NCBI GenBank assembly: GCA_005888595.1
Contig: VBAL01000028.1
Location: forward strand, 1 to 42,697
Source of the DNA: Candidatus Segetimicrobium genomatis
Lineage (GTDB): Bacteria > Sysuimicrobiota > Sysuimicrobiia > Sysuimicrobiales > Kaftiobacteriaceae
Reading direction: 5' to 3'
Length of the DNA: 42,697 nt
Made by a program: the position numbers and the translations under genes. Below the pieces are notes generated by a model, which was not told where the DNA came from, did not search any database, and saw only the letters and a list, made by a program, of their open reading frames with translations. Below, one piece after another: positions 17,142 to 25,752 of this stretch (position 1 is its first letter; the number at the start of each line of letters is the position of its first letter).

Positions 17142-18401
17142 TTATGTCGCGTAGCGTTCCGCAAATGCCGCCAGCGCTTGCTGGAAGCATGCCAGTGGAG
17201 CCCGGGCCACGCCGGCTCCGATCTGGCCGACGCCGGCGCGGCGGTGGGCGATGCCGGTGTTGATGACCGGCTCCGTCTCCAGTTCCACGACCCGGCGGAT
17301 GTCGATCCCGGTGGGCGTCCCCGCAAAGTCGAGGGCCGGAATCTTGAAGTGTGGATTCGGTCCAACCGTGATCTCACTCATTCTCGTGGTAGTCACAAGC
17401 GCATCTTGCGCGGATCGCAGGCCGACGAACCCTGCGACCGCGGGAGCCGCGGCCATCGCCATGCCTCCGAGTCCTACTGTTTCTACGATGGCGCTGTCAC
17501 CCATGTCGGGGTTGGCATCGGCGGCGCCATAGCCGGGAAAGTACAAGCCGTCCGGCACCGGCGCCGGCGCCGTAAACCACGCCGCACCCAGCCCGCTCAC
17601 ACGGAGACCGAACTCTACGCCGTTGCGGCTCATGGCCGTGACCACGGTGCAGTAGGGGATGTCCCGCAGGCCGTCCGCGACGCATTTGCATGCCGCCATC
17701 GCCACGTTGAGGAAGAACTGGTCGTTGTCGGCCAGGAAGCGCAGCACCGCTGCCGCAGTCGCCGCCGGGAGCGCGGCCTCCACCACGTGCGGCGCCAGCG
17801 CACGGACGAAGAGGGCGGTGGCGGCGATGTTGCGTTGATGCATCTCGTCCCCCATCGCCAGCGCCCGCGCCATCAGGGGGATCAGCGGCAGTCCCCCGAG
17901 TTTTTGCAGCGCAGCATCGATCGCCGGTCCCAGCGTCTCGCGAATCCACCGCAGGCGCTCCAGCACCGTTGTATCGTACGCCCCGAACCGCAGCACCGCG
18001 CCGATGCCTTCGTTGATCGGACAGCAGGCAACCCTCCCTGTCGTGGCATCGTGCACTTCGAACAGCGGCATCGTGGGTGAGATGATGCCGGCCATCGGGC
18101 CGACGGCACCGTGGTCATGCGTGCACAGCAGCGTAATCGCACCGGAGTCCAGCAGCCTGGCTGCCTCATCTGCCGTGTCCGCCCATCCTTCCACCAGAGC
18201 GGCGCCGAGGACGGCTCCGCGCATCGGACCGCACATCGCAGCGGGGGCGATGGGTGGGCCGGCATGGAGTAACGTACGGCCGGACAGCGCCGGAACCAGC
18301 GTCCGGGCATCTTTCACGCCACTCAACACGGGCGCGGCGCGCGCCAGCCGGTCCAGGGCATCAGCGTTTGCGGCGGCGATGCGGTCGGTCAGGCGGGCCA
18401 T
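17142..18401 (-). CDS. allG: DUF1116 protein, AllG-like oxamate carbamoyltransferase subunit
   Basis: The 419-residue protein matches the DUF1116/YlbE family (MCGPMRGAVLGAALVEGWA; HDHGAVGPMAGIISPTMP; NDQFFLNVAMAACK; GDSAIVETVGLGG). In E. coli, YlbE (AllG) works with FdrA (AllF) and YlbF (AllH) to convert oxalurate to oxamate and carbamoyl phosphate. AllF and AllH are not in this window, so whether the complete carbamoyltransferase exists is open. Following pucG chemistry, an oxalurate-using role is consistent. Its ATG lies two bases after the stop of the allantoate amidohydrolase gene. Confidence 0.8.
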   Translation of the reverse strand: MARLTDRIAAANADALDRLARAAPVLSGVKDARTLVPALSGRTLLHAGPPIAPAAMCGPMRGAVLGAALVEGWADTADEAARLLDSGAITLLCTHDHGAVGPMAGIISPTMPLFEVHDATTGRVACCPINEGIGAVLRFGAYDTTVLERLRWIRETLGPAIDAALQKLGGLPLIPLMARALAMGDEMHQRNIAATALFVRALAPHVVEAALPAATAAAVLRFLADNDQFFLNVAMAACKCVADGLRDIPYCTVVTAMSRNGVEFGLRVSGLGAAWFTAPAPVPDGLYFPGYGAADANPDMGDSAIVETVGLGGMAMAAAPAVAGFVGLRSAQDALVTTTRMSEITVGPNPHFKIPALDFAGTPTGIDIRRVVELETEPVINTGIAHRRAGVGQIGAGVARAPLACFQQALAAFAERYAT

Positions 18402-18402
18402 C

Positions 18403-19674
18403 TCAGCCTGCAGCGTACGCCAGCGGCAGGCGGCGGCTCATGTCGGGGGCGTCATCGAGGAACAGCAGGGTCTCCAGCAGCACCTGGGCGCCTGTCTCCA
18501 CGGCTTCCCATGGGGTGCGCTCATCCGGGGAGTGACTCAAACCGCCGGTGCTGACCACGAAGATCATGCCGGCCGGTACATATCGCGACATCACGCCGGC
18601 GTCATGTCCCGCCCAGCTGGGGAGTGTCAGCGGCGGATGCCCGCAGCGTTCGATGGCACGCACGACGGCGTCGCGCATCCGAGGATCCAGCGGCACCGGG
18701 GGCGAGAGATCCCAGGCGCCAAGCCGCACTGTAAGGTGATGGCGGTCGGCGATCTCCCGGGAACGTTCCTCGACGGCATCACGCAATGTCTCGAGCACCT
18801 GCGCATCAGGGCTGCGCAACTCCACGGTAAGTTCGACCCGGCCCGGAATGACGTTGGTGGCTCCCGGCAGGACATGCGCCCGCCCGATGGTGCCGACCGC
18901 GCGGTCACGCTCCGCGAGCGCGAGCTCTCGGACCGCCAGCACCAGTTCCGCTGCGCCGACGAGGGCGTCGGCCCGTCCCGGCATCGGCGTCGTGCCGGCG
19001 TGCGATGCCCGTCCTTCGATCACCACGGGTGTTCGAAGAATACCGGTGATGGATTCCACGGCGGCCACCACGCGGCCCATCCGTTCCAGCACGGGTCCCT
19101 GCTCGATGTGGAGTTCCACGTACGCACCCACCTGCGCCGGGACTTTCGCCGGGGGGAGGCCGTGCGTACGGGCGCGCAGGTAGTCGTCGACCGACCGCCC
19201 GGTTTCATCGCGGAGTTGGGCCAGACGGCTGCGACCGATTTCGCCCACGAGTGCTCGCGATGACAGCGTGCCGGCGCCGAAGGCATGCCCTTCTTCGTCG
19301 GCGAATGCCATTACAGCCAGGCCGTGTTGCAGTGGCCGGTTGGCCTCCCGCAGTGTCTGGGCGCACTCGATGGCCGCGACCACGCCAAGCGCGCCGTCGA
19401 AGATCCCGCCCTGCGGCACGGTATCCAGATGCGATCCGGCGAGCAGCGCCGCCTCGCGCCGTCCCGACCGCTGGCCGATCAGATTGCCGAACTCGTCGAC
19501 GCCGGCGTCCAACCCGGCCTCACGCATCATCTGCGCGGATCGCTGGACGGCCTGAACGTGGGCAGGAGCGAATGGCAGCCGGGTCAGGCCGCCGGCAGGG
19601 TCGCGGCCGATGGTGCCGAGCTGCTCCATCCGCTCGCGAAGCCGGCGCGGCGAAACCTTAATCGTCGCCATCAC
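18403..19674 (-). CDS. allC: allantoate amidohydrolase / N-carbamoyl amino acid hydrolase
   Basis: The 423-residue M20-type hydrolase shows GSHLDTVPQGGIFDGALGV (metal His and Asp), FADEEGHAFG (Glu pair), ELHIEQGPVLE and GRASHAGTTPM, the AllC/HyuC signature. AllC releases ammonia and CO2 from allantoate to give ureidoglycine; N-carbamoyl-L-amino-acid and ureidoglycolate hydrolases share the fold. Pathway neighbours favour AllC. It is the first gene of the leftward operon, divergent from the small gene at 19738 across about 60 bp. ATG 19671 is an equally good start. Confidence 0.85.
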   Translation of the reverse strand: MMATIKVSPRRLRERMEQLGTIGRDPAGGLTRLPFAPAHVQAVQRSAQMMREAGLDAGVDEFGNLIGQRSGRREAALLAGSHLDTVPQGGIFDGALGVVAAIECAQTLREANRPLQHGLAVMAFADEEGHAFGAGTLSSRALVGEIGRSRLAQLRDETGRSVDDYLRARTHGLPPAKVPAQVGAYVELHIEQGPVLERMGRVVAAVESITGILRTPVVIEGRASHAGTTPMPGRADALVGAAELVLAVRELALAERDRAVGTIGRAHVLPGATNVIPGRVELTVELRSPDAQVLETLRDAVEERSREIADRHHLTVRLGAWDLSPPVPLDPRMRDAVVRAIERCGHPPLTLPSWAGHDAGVMSRYVPAGMIFVVSTGGLSHSPDERTPWEAVETGAQVLLETLLFLDDAPDMSRRLPLAYAAG

Positions 19675-19737
19675 AAATGCTCGAATGTTCCGCGCCTTCG
19701 CAGGTCATCCCTGCCGGGTGGAATGGAGGTCTGTCCG

Positions 19738-19952
19738 GTGGCGTTCCGTGAGATAATGGTTTCATACACCGCGGTCGATGACCGCGTGCACGCAGCGGTG
19801 CTGCACGAGCTCCTTCTCCGCCGGACCCCGACTGTCGAGCAACTGGCGCGCGTGACGGGGTTGCCCGCGATATCGTTGATGACGCGACGGCGCGGTTGAA
19901 GGAAGGCGGCGCGGTAGTCAAGGTGTACCAGCGGTTTCGCCCCGAACAATGA
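19738..19952 (+). pseudogene. small winged-helix-like protein, frame broken by one base
   Basis: GTG 19738 has GGAGGT eight bases upstream and opens a frame reading VHAAVLHELLLRRTPTVEQLARVTG, a plausible helix-turn-helix. That frame stops at 19899. If one G is added to the run at 19857-19860 the frame continues ARDIVDDATARLKEGGAVVKVY to a stop at 19952, giving about 72 residues of convincing HTH composition. The break is either a one-base sequencing/assembly error or a recent inactivation. Position beside the allantoate operon makes a regulatory role thinkable, but no homologue is recognised. Confidence 0.5.
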
Positions 19953-19987
19953 GGTATCTGCTGGTATTGCGGTGCGCTGAAAAAGGC

Positions 19988-20063
19988 GGGAGCAGGAACA
20001 AGGAATTGCAGAACAGATCTCTTCCGGCCCGGTCCCCGGTTCCCAATCCCGTAGTTGCGAGTT
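19988..20063. repeat. degenerate inverted array, 7-nt words (R6)
   Basis: Left words GGGAGCA, GGAACAA, GGAATTG, CAGAACA (from 19988) face right words CCGGTCC, CCGGTTC, CCAATCC, CGTAGTT (from 20029). The pattern is complementary but weaker than at R1, R5 or R11. It fills most of the spacer before the VKOR-like gene. Confidence 0.5.
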
Positions 20064-20073
20064 GAGTGGGGTG

Positions 20074-20451
20074 ATGCCGATTTTCTGGCTCGGACTGGCA
20101 GGAGTGGCGATCAGCGGCTACGTCTGGTACAAGCACGTCACCGATGGTCCCGTGGTGTGCCTTGGCTCAGGCTGCGCCACGGTGATCCGCAGCGAGTATG
20201 GCCGGCTCCTAGGTATCCCCAACGGTGCGCTGGGCGTGCTCTACTTCAGCGCGGTGACCGCGACGCCCCTGTTGGAGCGGTGGTTCGTGCCGGACGCTCG
20301 GTCGCTCATGCTGATCCCCACGTCGGTGGCACTCATCCTCTATCTCTACCTCACCTATCTCCAACTCTTTGTGCTGCGGGCCTTGTGTAACTGGTGCCTG
20401 ATGTCCGCCGGCCTTACCCTGGTCATTTTCGGGACGTTGATCTTCAGTTAG
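20074..20451 (+). CDS. vitamin K epoxide reductase (VKOR) family protein
   Basis: A 125-residue, four-helix membrane protein with the loop pair VCLGSGCATVIRSEYGRLLGIP and the CXXC site CNWC, as in bacterial VKOR homologues that reoxidise DsbA-like thiol oxidants with quinone. No fused thioredoxin domain is present, so a separate partner is expected. ATG 20074 is preferred; TTG 20062 and GTG 20071 are in frame. Its place upstream of the sugar genes does not obviously relate to them. Confidence 0.88.
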   Translation: MPIFWLGLAGVAISGYVWYKHVTDGPVVCLGSGCATVIRSEYGRLLGIPNGALGVLYFSAVTATPLLERWFVPDARSLMLIPTSVALILYLYLTYLQLFVLRALCNWCLMSAGLTLVIFGTLIFS

Positions 20452-20475
20452 ATCTTCGGTGCCGAGGCGCAAAGG

Positions 20476-22812
20476 ATGGACGCACGCGGCGCTCGCGCTC
20501 GACCGGCGTTCGGGCGCCCGGGTATCGAACCGCACTGGACCCGCAGTGCCAAAGACGGGGCCGGCACCGCCTATGCCACCAGCAGCCGGCTCTGGTACAC
20601 ACTCTCCCTGGGCATCATCACAGAAGTCTACTTCCCCACCATCGACCGGCCGCAGCTGCGCGACCTGCAGTACCTGATCACCGACGGTCAGTCGCTCTTT
20701 CATGACGAGCGGCGAGACCTGGTGACCAGCCTGGATGCCCTCTCCGAACACGCGCTGGGATTCCGCGTCACCAACACCGATCGTGAGGCCCGGTACCAGA
20801 TTGGCAAAGAGGTCGTCGCCGACCCGCATCAGGCCTGTCTGCTCGTCCGCACACGGCTGGACGGTGGGGCCTCGCTGCTCCCGTCGCTGCGTCTGTTTGT
20901 CTTGTGTGCCCCGCACTTGGAAGTTGGCGGATGGGGGAACACCGCTGAGGTTATCAGCGTGTCGGGCCGCCGGCTGCTCATTGCGCATAAGGGCACAACC
21001 TGGCTGGCATTGGGCGCGACCACTCCGTTCCTGCGATGCTCTTGCGGCTACGTCGGGGCGAGCGACGGCTGGACCGACCTGCACGACAACCTGGAGCTGG
21101 ACTGGGAGTTTGATTACGCGCCGGACGGTAACGTGGCGCTCACCGGTGAACTCGACCTGCGCTTGGGGCGGGAGTTCACGCTCGGGCTGGCGTTTGGCGA
21201 CACCTTCCAGAGCGCCGTCACCACGCTCTTCCAGTCGCTCGGGCTTCCCTTTGTGCGCCAGCGCCACCGGTTCATCGAGCAGTGGAACCGGGGGTGCCGC
21301 CACACCCTGCCGTTGGACCGCGTTGCCCACGACGGCGGCCGTCTCTACCACATGAGCCAGAGCCTGCTGCTGGCACACGAGGACAAGACGTACCCCGGCG
21401 CCATGATTGCGTCGTTGAGCATCCCGTGGGGAGAGACCAAGGGCGATGAGGAGCTCGGGGGCTACCACCTGGTCTGGACCCGCGACCTTGTTCATAGCGC
21501 CGGCGGATTACTGGCGGCCGGCAACATGGAGACGCCGTTGCGCGCGCTGATCTATCTGGCGACCACCCAACGCCCAGACGGCGGGTTTCACCAGAACTTC
21601 TGGCTGAACGGCGATCCGTACTGGCGGGGTGTGCAGCTGGACGAGGTAGCCTTTCCCATCCTGCTGGCCTGGCGTCTCCACCGACTGAGCGCGCTGCAGG
21701 AGTTTGACCCATACCCGATGGTGATGCAGGCGGCCGGATACTCGCCGTCGACACTGGCAGTGTGTATCGCCGCGCTGACCTGCGCGGCGATGTACGCGGA
21801 TCACCGCGGTGACGAGAGTACGGCCGCTTTCGTCCAGGCGTACGCCGACTTCCTGGAGCGCCACACGGAGTCTTGGACCGTGACGACCTCCGGCAGGCTT
21901 GTGCCCGGCATCTCGCGCCACTACATCCGGATCCATCCGGTTGCCATGGACGAGGTGCAGCCCGATGAAGATCCCAATCGTGGGATGCTGCGTTTGACCA
22001 ACCAGCCGCCCGGCGGCCCGGCCGAATTTCCGGCCAACGAAGTCGTCGATGCCGGTTTCCTGGAACTCGTGCGGTATGGGATCCGCGATCCACAGGATCC
22101 TCTCATCGTCGATTCCGTGCGCGTGATCGACGCCGTGCTGAAGGTCGAGACGCCGTTTGGTCCCTGCTGGCATCGCTACAACCATGATGGGTACGGTCAG
22201 CGCCCCGATGGAGGGCCATTTCAGGGATGGGGGCAAGGCCGGGCCTGGCCGCTGCTGACCGGAGAGCGGGGCCATTACGAACTGGCTGCGGGCCATCCCG
22301 TAGGGCCATTGGTCCGGGCGCTTGAAGGATTCGGGCACGGGATTGGTTTGCTCCCGGAGCAGATCTGGGATGAGGCAGACCGGCCGGACCGATACCTGTT
22401 CGGGGGCCGGCCTACCGGCGGGGCCTGTCCATTGATGTGGGCCCATGCCGAGTACATCAAACTCCTGCGATCCATCCATGACGGGCAGGTCTTCGATTTC
22501 ATCCCCGAGGTGGCCGATCGCTACCGGCACCGCGAGGCTGCCCCGCTCGAGGTCTGGAAGTTCAACCGGCAGCCGCGAGTCGTACCACGTGAATCCACCC
22601 TGCGGATCCTGGCGCCGGCCCCGTTCCGCCTGCACTGGACTCGCGATGAGTGGCGTACCCAAGAGGATACGCCGTCATCGTCCACTGCTCTGGGAATGGA
22701 ATTCGTCGACGTCGCCGTTCCCGCAGCGCAGCGGGCCCCATTGCGTTTCACCTTCTTCTGGCCGGCCGCAGGACACTGGGAAGGACGCGATTATCAGGTT
22801 GGGATAGAATGA
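20476..22812 (+). CDS. GH15 glucoamylase / glucodextranase-like hydrolase
   Basis: The 778-residue protein has an N-terminal beta-sandwich typical of prokaryotic GH15 (SSRLWYTLSLGIITEVYFP) followed by an (alpha/alpha)6 barrel with GGYHLVWTRDLVHSAGGLLAAG, GGFHQNFWLNGDPYW, DAGFLELVRYGIRDP (candidate general acid Glu) and PLMWAHAEYIKLLRS (candidate general base Glu). It would release beta-glucose from alpha-glucan ends. There is no signal peptide, so it probably acts on cytosolic glycogen or oligosaccharides. First gene of the run leading to gnd, glk and pgl. Confidence 0.9.
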   Translation: MDARGARARPAFGRPGIEPHWTRSAKDGAGTAYATSSRLWYTLSLGIITEVYFPTIDRPQLRDLQYLITDGQSLFHDERRDLVTSLDALSEHALGFRVTNTDREARYQIGKEVVADPHQACLLVRTRLDGGASLLPSLRLFVLCAPHLEVGGWGNTAEVISVSGRRLLIAHKGTTWLALGATTPFLRCSCGYVGASDGWTDLHDNLELDWEFDYAPDGNVALTGELDLRLGREFTLGLAFGDTFQSAVTTLFQSLGLPFVRQRHRFIEQWNRGCRHTLPLDRVAHDGGRLYHMSQSLLLAHEDKTYPGAMIASLSIPWGETKGDEELGGYHLVWTRDLVHSAGGLLAAGNMETPLRALIYLATTQRPDGGFHQNFWLNGDPYWRGVQLDEVAFPILLAWRLHRLSALQEFDPYPMVMQAAGYSPSTLAVCIAALTCAAMYADHRGDESTAAFVQAYADFLERHTESWTVTTSGRLVPGISRHYIRIHPVAMDEVQPDEDPNRGMLRLTNQPPGGPAEFPANEVVDAGFLELVRYGIRDPQDPLIVDSVRVIDAVLKVETPFGPCWHRYNHDGYGQRPDGGPFQGWGQGRAWPLLTGERGHYELAAGHPVGPLVRALEGFGHGIGLLPEQIWDEADRPDRYLFGGRPTGGACPLMWAHAEYIKLLRSIHDGQVFDFIPEVADRYRHREAAPLEVWKFNRQPRVVPRESTLRILAPAPFRLHWTRDEWRTQEDTPSSSTALGMEFVDVAVPAAQRAPLRFTFFWPAAGHWEGRDYQVGIE

Positions 22813-22834
22813 ACACCGCTGTGGGAGGTGCGCG

Positions 22835-23740
22835 ATGGAACTCGGCATGATCGGCCTGGGCCGGATGGGAGCGAACATGTCGGTGCGCCTGCTGCGGGCC
22901 GGCCACCGGGTCGTGGGATATGATCCCCGCGCCGAGAGTGTGCAGCATCTCCGTGACGGTGGCGGTCTTGGAGCGGAGACCCTTCCCCAGTTAAGCCAGC
23001 AACTCTCTGCGCCGCGGGCGGTCTGGCTGATGGTGCCGTCTGGACAGCCCGTCGACGAAACGATCGATGCCCTGCTTCCGCTCCTCGCGCGCAATGATGT
23101 GATCATCGACGGCGGCAACTCCTACTATCGAGACTCGATGCGGCGGGCCGCAAAGGTGGCCGAACGGGGCCTGCACTTCCTCGACGTCGGCACGAGCGGC
23201 GGCATCTGGGGGCTGACCGAGGGCTTCAGCCTGATGGTCGGCGGCAAGCGCGAGGTCGCAACCCGCTTGAGCCCTATCCTCCAGGCGCTGGCACCAGCGC
23301 CGGACCGGGGATGGGGATACGTCGGCCCATCTGGAGCCGGCCATTTCGTAAAAATGATCCACAACGGGATCGAGTACGGGTTGATGGAGGCGTACGCCGA
23401 AGGGTTCGAACTGCTGCGGGCCAAACAGCAGTTCCACTTGGACCTTCCGCAGATTGCGGACATCTGGCGTTTCGGCAGTGTGGTGCGCTCCTGGCTGCTG
23501 GACCTCGTGGCGCGAGCCCTGCATGAGAATCCCGAACTGGAAGGGATCGCGGCGTACGTGCCGGACAGCGGGGAGGGCCGGTGGACGCTGATGGAAGCGC
23601 TGGAACTTGAGCGGCCGATTCCGGTCATCGCCCTATCACTGGACCGGCGATTCCGCTCCCGCCTGGAGAATCCGTTCAGCGACCGGTTGCTGGCGGCTCT
23701 GCGCCAGCAGTTCGGCGGGCACCCCGTCAAACATTTATGA
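22835..23740 (+). CDS. gnd: 6-phosphogluconate dehydrogenase, short form, copy 1 (NAD-like pocket)
   Basis: The 301-residue protein is a short (YqeC/GndA-type) 6PGDH: GLGRMGANM dinucleotide loop, IDGGNSYYRDS, DVGTSGGIWG and GAGHFVKMIHNGIEYG with the catalytic Lys. After the second strand it reads GYDPRAE; an Asp there is what NAD-preferring enzymes carry. It decarboxylates 6-phosphogluconate to ribulose-5-phosphate. GGGAGGTGC lies upstream of the ATG. A paralogue follows at 24844 with a different pocket. Confidence 0.92.
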   Translation: MELGMIGLGRMGANMSVRLLRAGHRVVGYDPRAESVQHLRDGGGLGAETLPQLSQQLSAPRAVWLMVPSGQPVDETIDALLPLLARNDVIIDGGNSYYRDSMRRAAKVAERGLHFLDVGTSGGIWGLTEGFSLMVGGKREVATRLSPILQALAPAPDRGWGYVGPSGAGHFVKMIHNGIEYGLMEAYAEGFELLRAKQQFHLDLPQIADIWRFGSVVRSWLLDLVARALHENPELEGIAAYVPDSGEGRWTLMEALELERPIPVIALSLDRRFRSRLENPFSDRLLAALRQQFGGHPVKHL

Positions 23741-23771
23741 CCAGGCCGCCCAGCGATCCGGCGTCCATCCC

Positions 23772-24764
23772 ATGAGCCGCGTGTTGGTGGGAGATCTTGG
23801 GGGCACCAATACTCGACTGGCAATTGTCTCCACGGACGACGGCCCTCGCCGGTGGGTGGCTCGGGAAGACTTTCGCAGCCGCGACCACGCCAGCCTGGAG
23901 GAACTTGTCCGCGCGTTCCTGTCACGGACGGAGCTGCAGGTGTCGAAGGCCACCTTTGGTATCGCCGGACCTGTCGTGGCAGGACGGGCCAGTATCACCA
24001 ATCTGCCATGGGTGATCGATACCGTGCGGCTGGGGACCGCGTGCGGTCTTCCCTTGGTCACGCTGGTGAACGATGTGCAGGCGCTGGCCCATGCCCTGCT
24101 CGTGCTCGGCGCGGATGATCTACACACGCTCAACCCCGGCGAGCCGGTCCGGGGCGGGGCGATGGCGGTGATCGCTCCGGGGACCGGCCTGGGGGAGGCT
24201 TTCGTGATCTGGGACGGCCGGCGGTACCAGGCCTGCGCGTCCGAGGGTGGGCATGCGGACTTTGCTCCTCGCGACAGCCTGCAGATTGAACTGCTGGCGT
24301 ACCTGCGCAGCAGATTTGATCATGTGAGTTATGAGCGCGTCTGCGCCGGCCCGGGGATTCCGAACATCTACGGCTACTTGAAAGAGCACGGCGCGGCCTC
24401 TGAGCCGCGCTGGCTGGCCGAGCAACTGCAGGCCGCCGGCGATCCGACCCCGGTCATCGTCACCGCGGCGCTGCAGGAAGCGGCACCGGCTCTGTGCCGG
24501 ATGGCGTTGGAGATGTTTGTCTCGATCCTGGGGGCGGAGGCCGGGAACCTGGCGCTGAAGGTACTGGCCACGGGCGGTATCTATCTGGGTGGCGGCATTC
24601 CCCGCCGGATCCTACCGGTGCTGGCGGGAGAGCGGTTCGTGGCCGCGTTCCAGCGCAAGGGACGCCTGGCTCAACTGCTGGAACACGTTCCCGTGCATGT
24701 AATTCTCAATCCCGATGCGGGGCTGATCGGTGCGGCCGTTTATGGACTGGACGAACGCTCCTGA
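23772..24764 (+). CDS. glk: glucokinase
   Basis: The 330-residue protein matches the Glk family: GDLGGTNTRLAI (phosphate-1 loop), FGIAGPVV, LPWVID, TLVNDVQALAHA (catalytic Asp) and APGTGLGEAF. It phosphorylates glucose with ATP in the cytosol. It lies 31 bp after gnd copy 1 and 79 bp before copy 2, so released glucose would be committed to glucose-6-phosphate in the same transcription unit. Confidence 0.92.
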   Translation: MSRVLVGDLGGTNTRLAIVSTDDGPRRWVAREDFRSRDHASLEELVRAFLSRTELQVSKATFGIAGPVVAGRASITNLPWVIDTVRLGTACGLPLVTLVNDVQALAHALLVLGADDLHTLNPGEPVRGGAMAVIAPGTGLGEAFVIWDGRRYQACASEGGHADFAPRDSLQIELLAYLRSRFDHVSYERVCAGPGIPNIYGYLKEHGAASEPRWLAEQLQAAGDPTPVIVTAALQEAAPALCRMALEMFVSILGAEAGNLALKVLATGGIYLGGGIPRRILPVLAGERFVAAFQRKGRLAQLLEHVPVHVILNPDAGLIGAAVYGLDERS

Positions 24765-24843
24765 CCCGGTCCTCAACGTTCCGCCATCTGTGAGACTATA
24801 AGGAAGCAACATCTGACCGAAGAGCCGGACAAGGAGATGACGT

Positions 24844-25752
24844 ATGCATCTCGCCATGATCGGACTGGGCCGCATGGGCGCCAATATGACCGAGCGGCTG
24901 GTACGCGCCGGTCACCGCGTCGTGGGGTATGCGCGCTCCGCGGAGTCGCGGCAACGCGCCGTGCAGGTGGGGGGAGAGGCGGCCACGTCGCTAGCTGACG
25001 TGATGGAAAAACTCCGCCCGCCGCGTGTCATCTGGTTGATGATTCCCGCGGGACCCACCGTCGATCAGACGCTGCAGACGCTGGTGCCGTTGCTGCGCCG
25101 CGGGGACACGGTCGTCGACGGCGGAAACTCCTATTATCGCGACACCCTTCGCCGCGTGCCGATGCTGGAAGAGCGCGGGCTCGAGTTTGTCGACGTGGGG
25201 ACCAGCGGCGGCATCTGGGGGCGGACAGAAGGGTACAGCCTGATGATCGGCGGGAAGCCCGAGATCGTCAGCGGGCTGCGGCCGATTTTCGAAGCCCTGG
25301 CTCCCGGTCACAACCAGGGGTGGGGGCATGTCGGCCCGCACGGTGCCGGACATTTCGTGAAGATGGTCCACAACGGGATCGAGTACGGCATGATGCAGGC
25401 GCTCGCGGAAGGCTTCGCATTGATGAAGCGCAAGAAAGAGTTCGGGCTGAATGTATACGAGATCTCCGAGATCTGGCGCTACGGCAGCGTGGTGCGCTCG
25501 TGGCTGCTCGATCTCACCGCGGCCGCCCTGCGGGGCGACCAGGAGCTCACCGACGTGATTCCGCGTGTGGCCGATTCCGGCGAAGGTCGGTGGACGGTAT
25601 TTGAGGCGGTGGAACTGGATTCTCCGGCGCCCGTGATCACGCTGGCGCTGCTGCAGCGGCTGCGTTCGCGCGACGACTACTCGTATGCCGACCGGCTGCT
25701 CGCGTTGATGCGGGAACAGTTCGGCGGACACGAGGTGCAGCGGAGAACCTGA
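24844..25752 (+). CDS. gnd: 6-phosphogluconate dehydrogenase, short form, copy 2 (NADP-like pocket)
   Basis: A 302-residue paralogue of the protein at 22835, with the same GLGRMGANM, VDGGNSYYRDT, DVGTSGGIWG and GAGHFVKMVHNGIEYG blocks. At the cofactor position it reads GYARSAES in place of GYDPRAE; Arg/Ser there fits binding of the NADP 2'-phosphate. The family role is certain; the cofactor call is inference from this one segment. Its stop overlaps the pgl start (TGATG). Confidence 0.92.
   Translation: MHLAMIGLGRMGANMTERLVRAGHRVVGYARSAESRQRAVQVGGEAATSLADVMEKLRPPRVIWLMIPAGPTVDQTLQTLVPLLRRGDTVVDGGNSYYRDTLRRVPMLEERGLEFVDVGTSGGIWGRTEGYSLMIGGKPEIVSGLRPIFEALAPGHNQGWGHVGPHGAGHFVKMVHNGIEYGMMQALAEGFALMKRKKEFGLNVYEISEIWRYGSVVRSWLLDLTAAALRGDQELTDVIPRVADSGEGRWTVFEAVELDSPAPVITLALLQRLRSRDDYSYADRLLALMREQFGGHEVQRRT

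Noticed and set aside
20209-21495. Long antisense open frame over the GH15 gene (428 codons)
   Set aside because: Shadow frame; the plus-strand GH15 protein has all family motifs.
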